64,000 nucleotides of DNA. It comes from Galbibacter orientalis DSM 19592. GTDB taxonomy: Bacteria > Bacteroidota > Bacteroidia > Flavobacteriales > Flavobacteriaceae. The notes beneath the pieces were generated by a model. That model saw only the letters and a list, made by a program, of their open reading frames with translations. It was not told the DNA's origin and did not search any database. Made by a program: the position numbers and the translations under genes. Where the stretch lies: NCBI RefSeq assembly GCF_000260115.1, contig NZ_JH651379.1, positions 1,740,501 to 1,804,500 on the forward strand, in the 5' to 3' direction. Below are positions 63,131 to 64,000 of this stretch, piece by piece (the first letter of the stretch is position 1; each line of letters begins with the position of its first letter).

Positions 63131-64000
63131 CTACTTTCTCGAAACACGCCATTGATTTTGAGCTTCTGTGGAGAGGAATGTCCATGCTACTATGCGACTT
63201 GTTTTGTTGCCTGTACCCATTTTAATAGTTTTAAATTCTGCTACTTTTGCTTTGTCTAAAAGCTTGTAAATTCCTTTTAAATTGGATTCTTTGGAAACTA
63301 AAGTAGTAAACCACAGACAATTGTTTTGAAACATCATACTTTCTTTTATCATGTTGCCGATAAAAGCAAATTCTCCCCCTTTATAGATAAGTTCGTTACT
63401 AATTCCAGCAAAATTTAGGTCAGGATTTTTCTCTTTTTTTCCTGAGAGATTTTTAATTTTTCGTCGGGTTCCTTTTAAAGCGTCTTCTTTAGATGCATGA
63501 AAAGGTGGATTACTAATGGTAACATCTATTTTTTCATTTGTAGTTATTATCCCTTTAAAGATTTGCGTTGGGTTATTTTGTAATCTGCATTCAATTTTCC
63601 CTTTTAATTGAGGGTTTGAAGCTATAATATTTTTTGCGTTGGCAATAGATTTCTCCGCAATATCACTCCCAATAAAATTCCAGTCATATTCGGTAACTCC
63701 TAAAATAGGGTAGATGCAACTGGCTCCCATCCCAATATCTAGACAAGTAATATTGTTTTTTGAAATCTCTCCTGAATTATTAACTCTTAGTAAATCGGCA
63801 ATATAATGCAGGTAATCAACTCTCCCAGGAATTGGCGGGCATAAATTAGCATCTGGAAATTCCCAGTATTCAACTCCATAATAATGGTGGAGTAAGGCTT
63901 TGTTGAGGATTTTTACAGCCTCAGGATTAGAAAAGTCAATACTTGGATTACCAGCTTTATTAGGTTTTATATAGTTTGCTAAAGAAGGTTTGCATTGTAT
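63131..64000 (-). CDS. rlmF: 23S rRNA (adenine(1618)-N6)-methyltransferase RlmF, 5' end outside the window
   Basis: 290 residues are visible, open to the right edge. RlmF features are NPSIDFSNPEAVKILNKALL, YWEFPDANLCPPIPGRVDYL, the SAM-binding LDIGMGASCIYPILG, FIGSDIAEKSIANAKNI and the catalytic ISNPPFHASKEDA (NPPF motif). An internal Met in LDIGMGAS is not the start. Reaction: N6-methylation of a 23S rRNA adenine. Only the first few residues should be missing. Its stop abuts the repeat block. Confidence 0.93.
   Translation of the reverse strand: MQCKPSLANYIKPNKAGNPSIDFSNPEAVKILNKALLHHYYGVEYWEFPDANLCPPIPGRVDYLHYIADLLRVNNSGEISKNNITCLDIGMGASCIYPILGVTEYDWNFIGSDIAEKSIANAKNIIASNPQLKGKIECRLQNNPTQIFKGIITTNEKIDVTISNPPFHASKEDALKGTRRKIKNLSGKKEKNPDLNFAGISNELIYKGGEFAFIGNMIKESMMFQNNCLWFTTLVSKESNLKGIYKLLDKAKVAEFKTIKMGTGNKTSRIVAWTFLSTEAQNQWRVSRK

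Noticed and set aside
1-64000. tRNA or rRNA genes
   Set aside because: I looked through the non-coding gaps and saw no CCA-ended cloverleaf or rRNA-like sequence; a tRNAscan run would settle it.

Overview
The window is AT-rich chromosomal DNA from a member of the Bacteroidota, most likely a marine-type Flavobacteriaceae. Pointers are a SusC/SusD pair, many short lipoprotein signals, YpdA (bacillithiol disulfide reductase family), a short primary sigma factor without region 1.1, TAnnTTTG-type -7 boxes, a lack of Shine-Dalgarno sequences, and a surface protein with thrombospondin type 3 repeats. This is inference from gene families; the species cannot be named from the sequence.

Layout. 2-10052: one plus-strand operon, cut by the left edge, of SusC receptor, SusD lipoprotein, phosphodiesterase/pyrophosphatase-like lipoprotein, secreted MBL hydrolase, class III PLP enzyme resembling phosphonate/phosphoethanolamine lyases, purple-acid-phosphatase-like enzyme and a second alkaline-phosphatase-superfamily enzyme. 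It reads as a locus for import and breakdown of an organophosphorus or phosphorylated polymer. 10633-19135: a surface protein with two sets of near-identical tandem repeats, then a DUF4347/TSP3 surface protein truncated by an IS21-family element (19106-21630). 21631-23506: debris of polymorphic-toxin 3' ends, each followed by a probable immunity gene, interleaved with a REP-associated tyrosine transposase, three REP-like hairpins and a broken second transposase.

23629-47422 is mostly ordinary chromosome: outer-membrane protein, sugar-phosphate-isomerase-like lipoprotein, GH20 hexosaminidase, GH3-family protein, two zinc peptidases, YpdA, Rpe, DUF885, DoxX, two AraC regulators, S1/P1 nuclease, serine hydrolase, HAD phosphatase, M61 peptidase and the primary sigma factor. 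Between the AraC genes (39.5-40.2 kb) lies a duplicated pair of structured, apparently minus-strand RNAs with no coding potential.

47.5-64 kb is an accessory, repeat-rich stretch. It holds a FemAB-like transferase, a GNAT enzyme, a three-gene minus-strand cassette made of a PD-(D/E)XK-type nuclease plus a KwaA/KwaB-like (Kiwa anti-phage) pair, a class D beta-lactamase, an ABC-F protein, a HipA-like kinase overlapping a DUF3037 gene, small lipoproteins, and the 5'-truncated rlmF. Intergenic spaces here, and one at 33.7-34.7 kb, are filled by a mosaic of short recurrent words totalling about 3.5 kb. One copy is inverted relative to the others, so a 13-kb segment is bracketed by long inverted repeats.

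The strongest candidates for undescribed biology are the nuclease + Kiwa-like operon with its flanking direct repeats, the tandem minus-strand RNAs at 39.5-40.2 kb, the SusCD-linked phosphohydrolase/PLP operon, and the mosaic intergenic repeat family.
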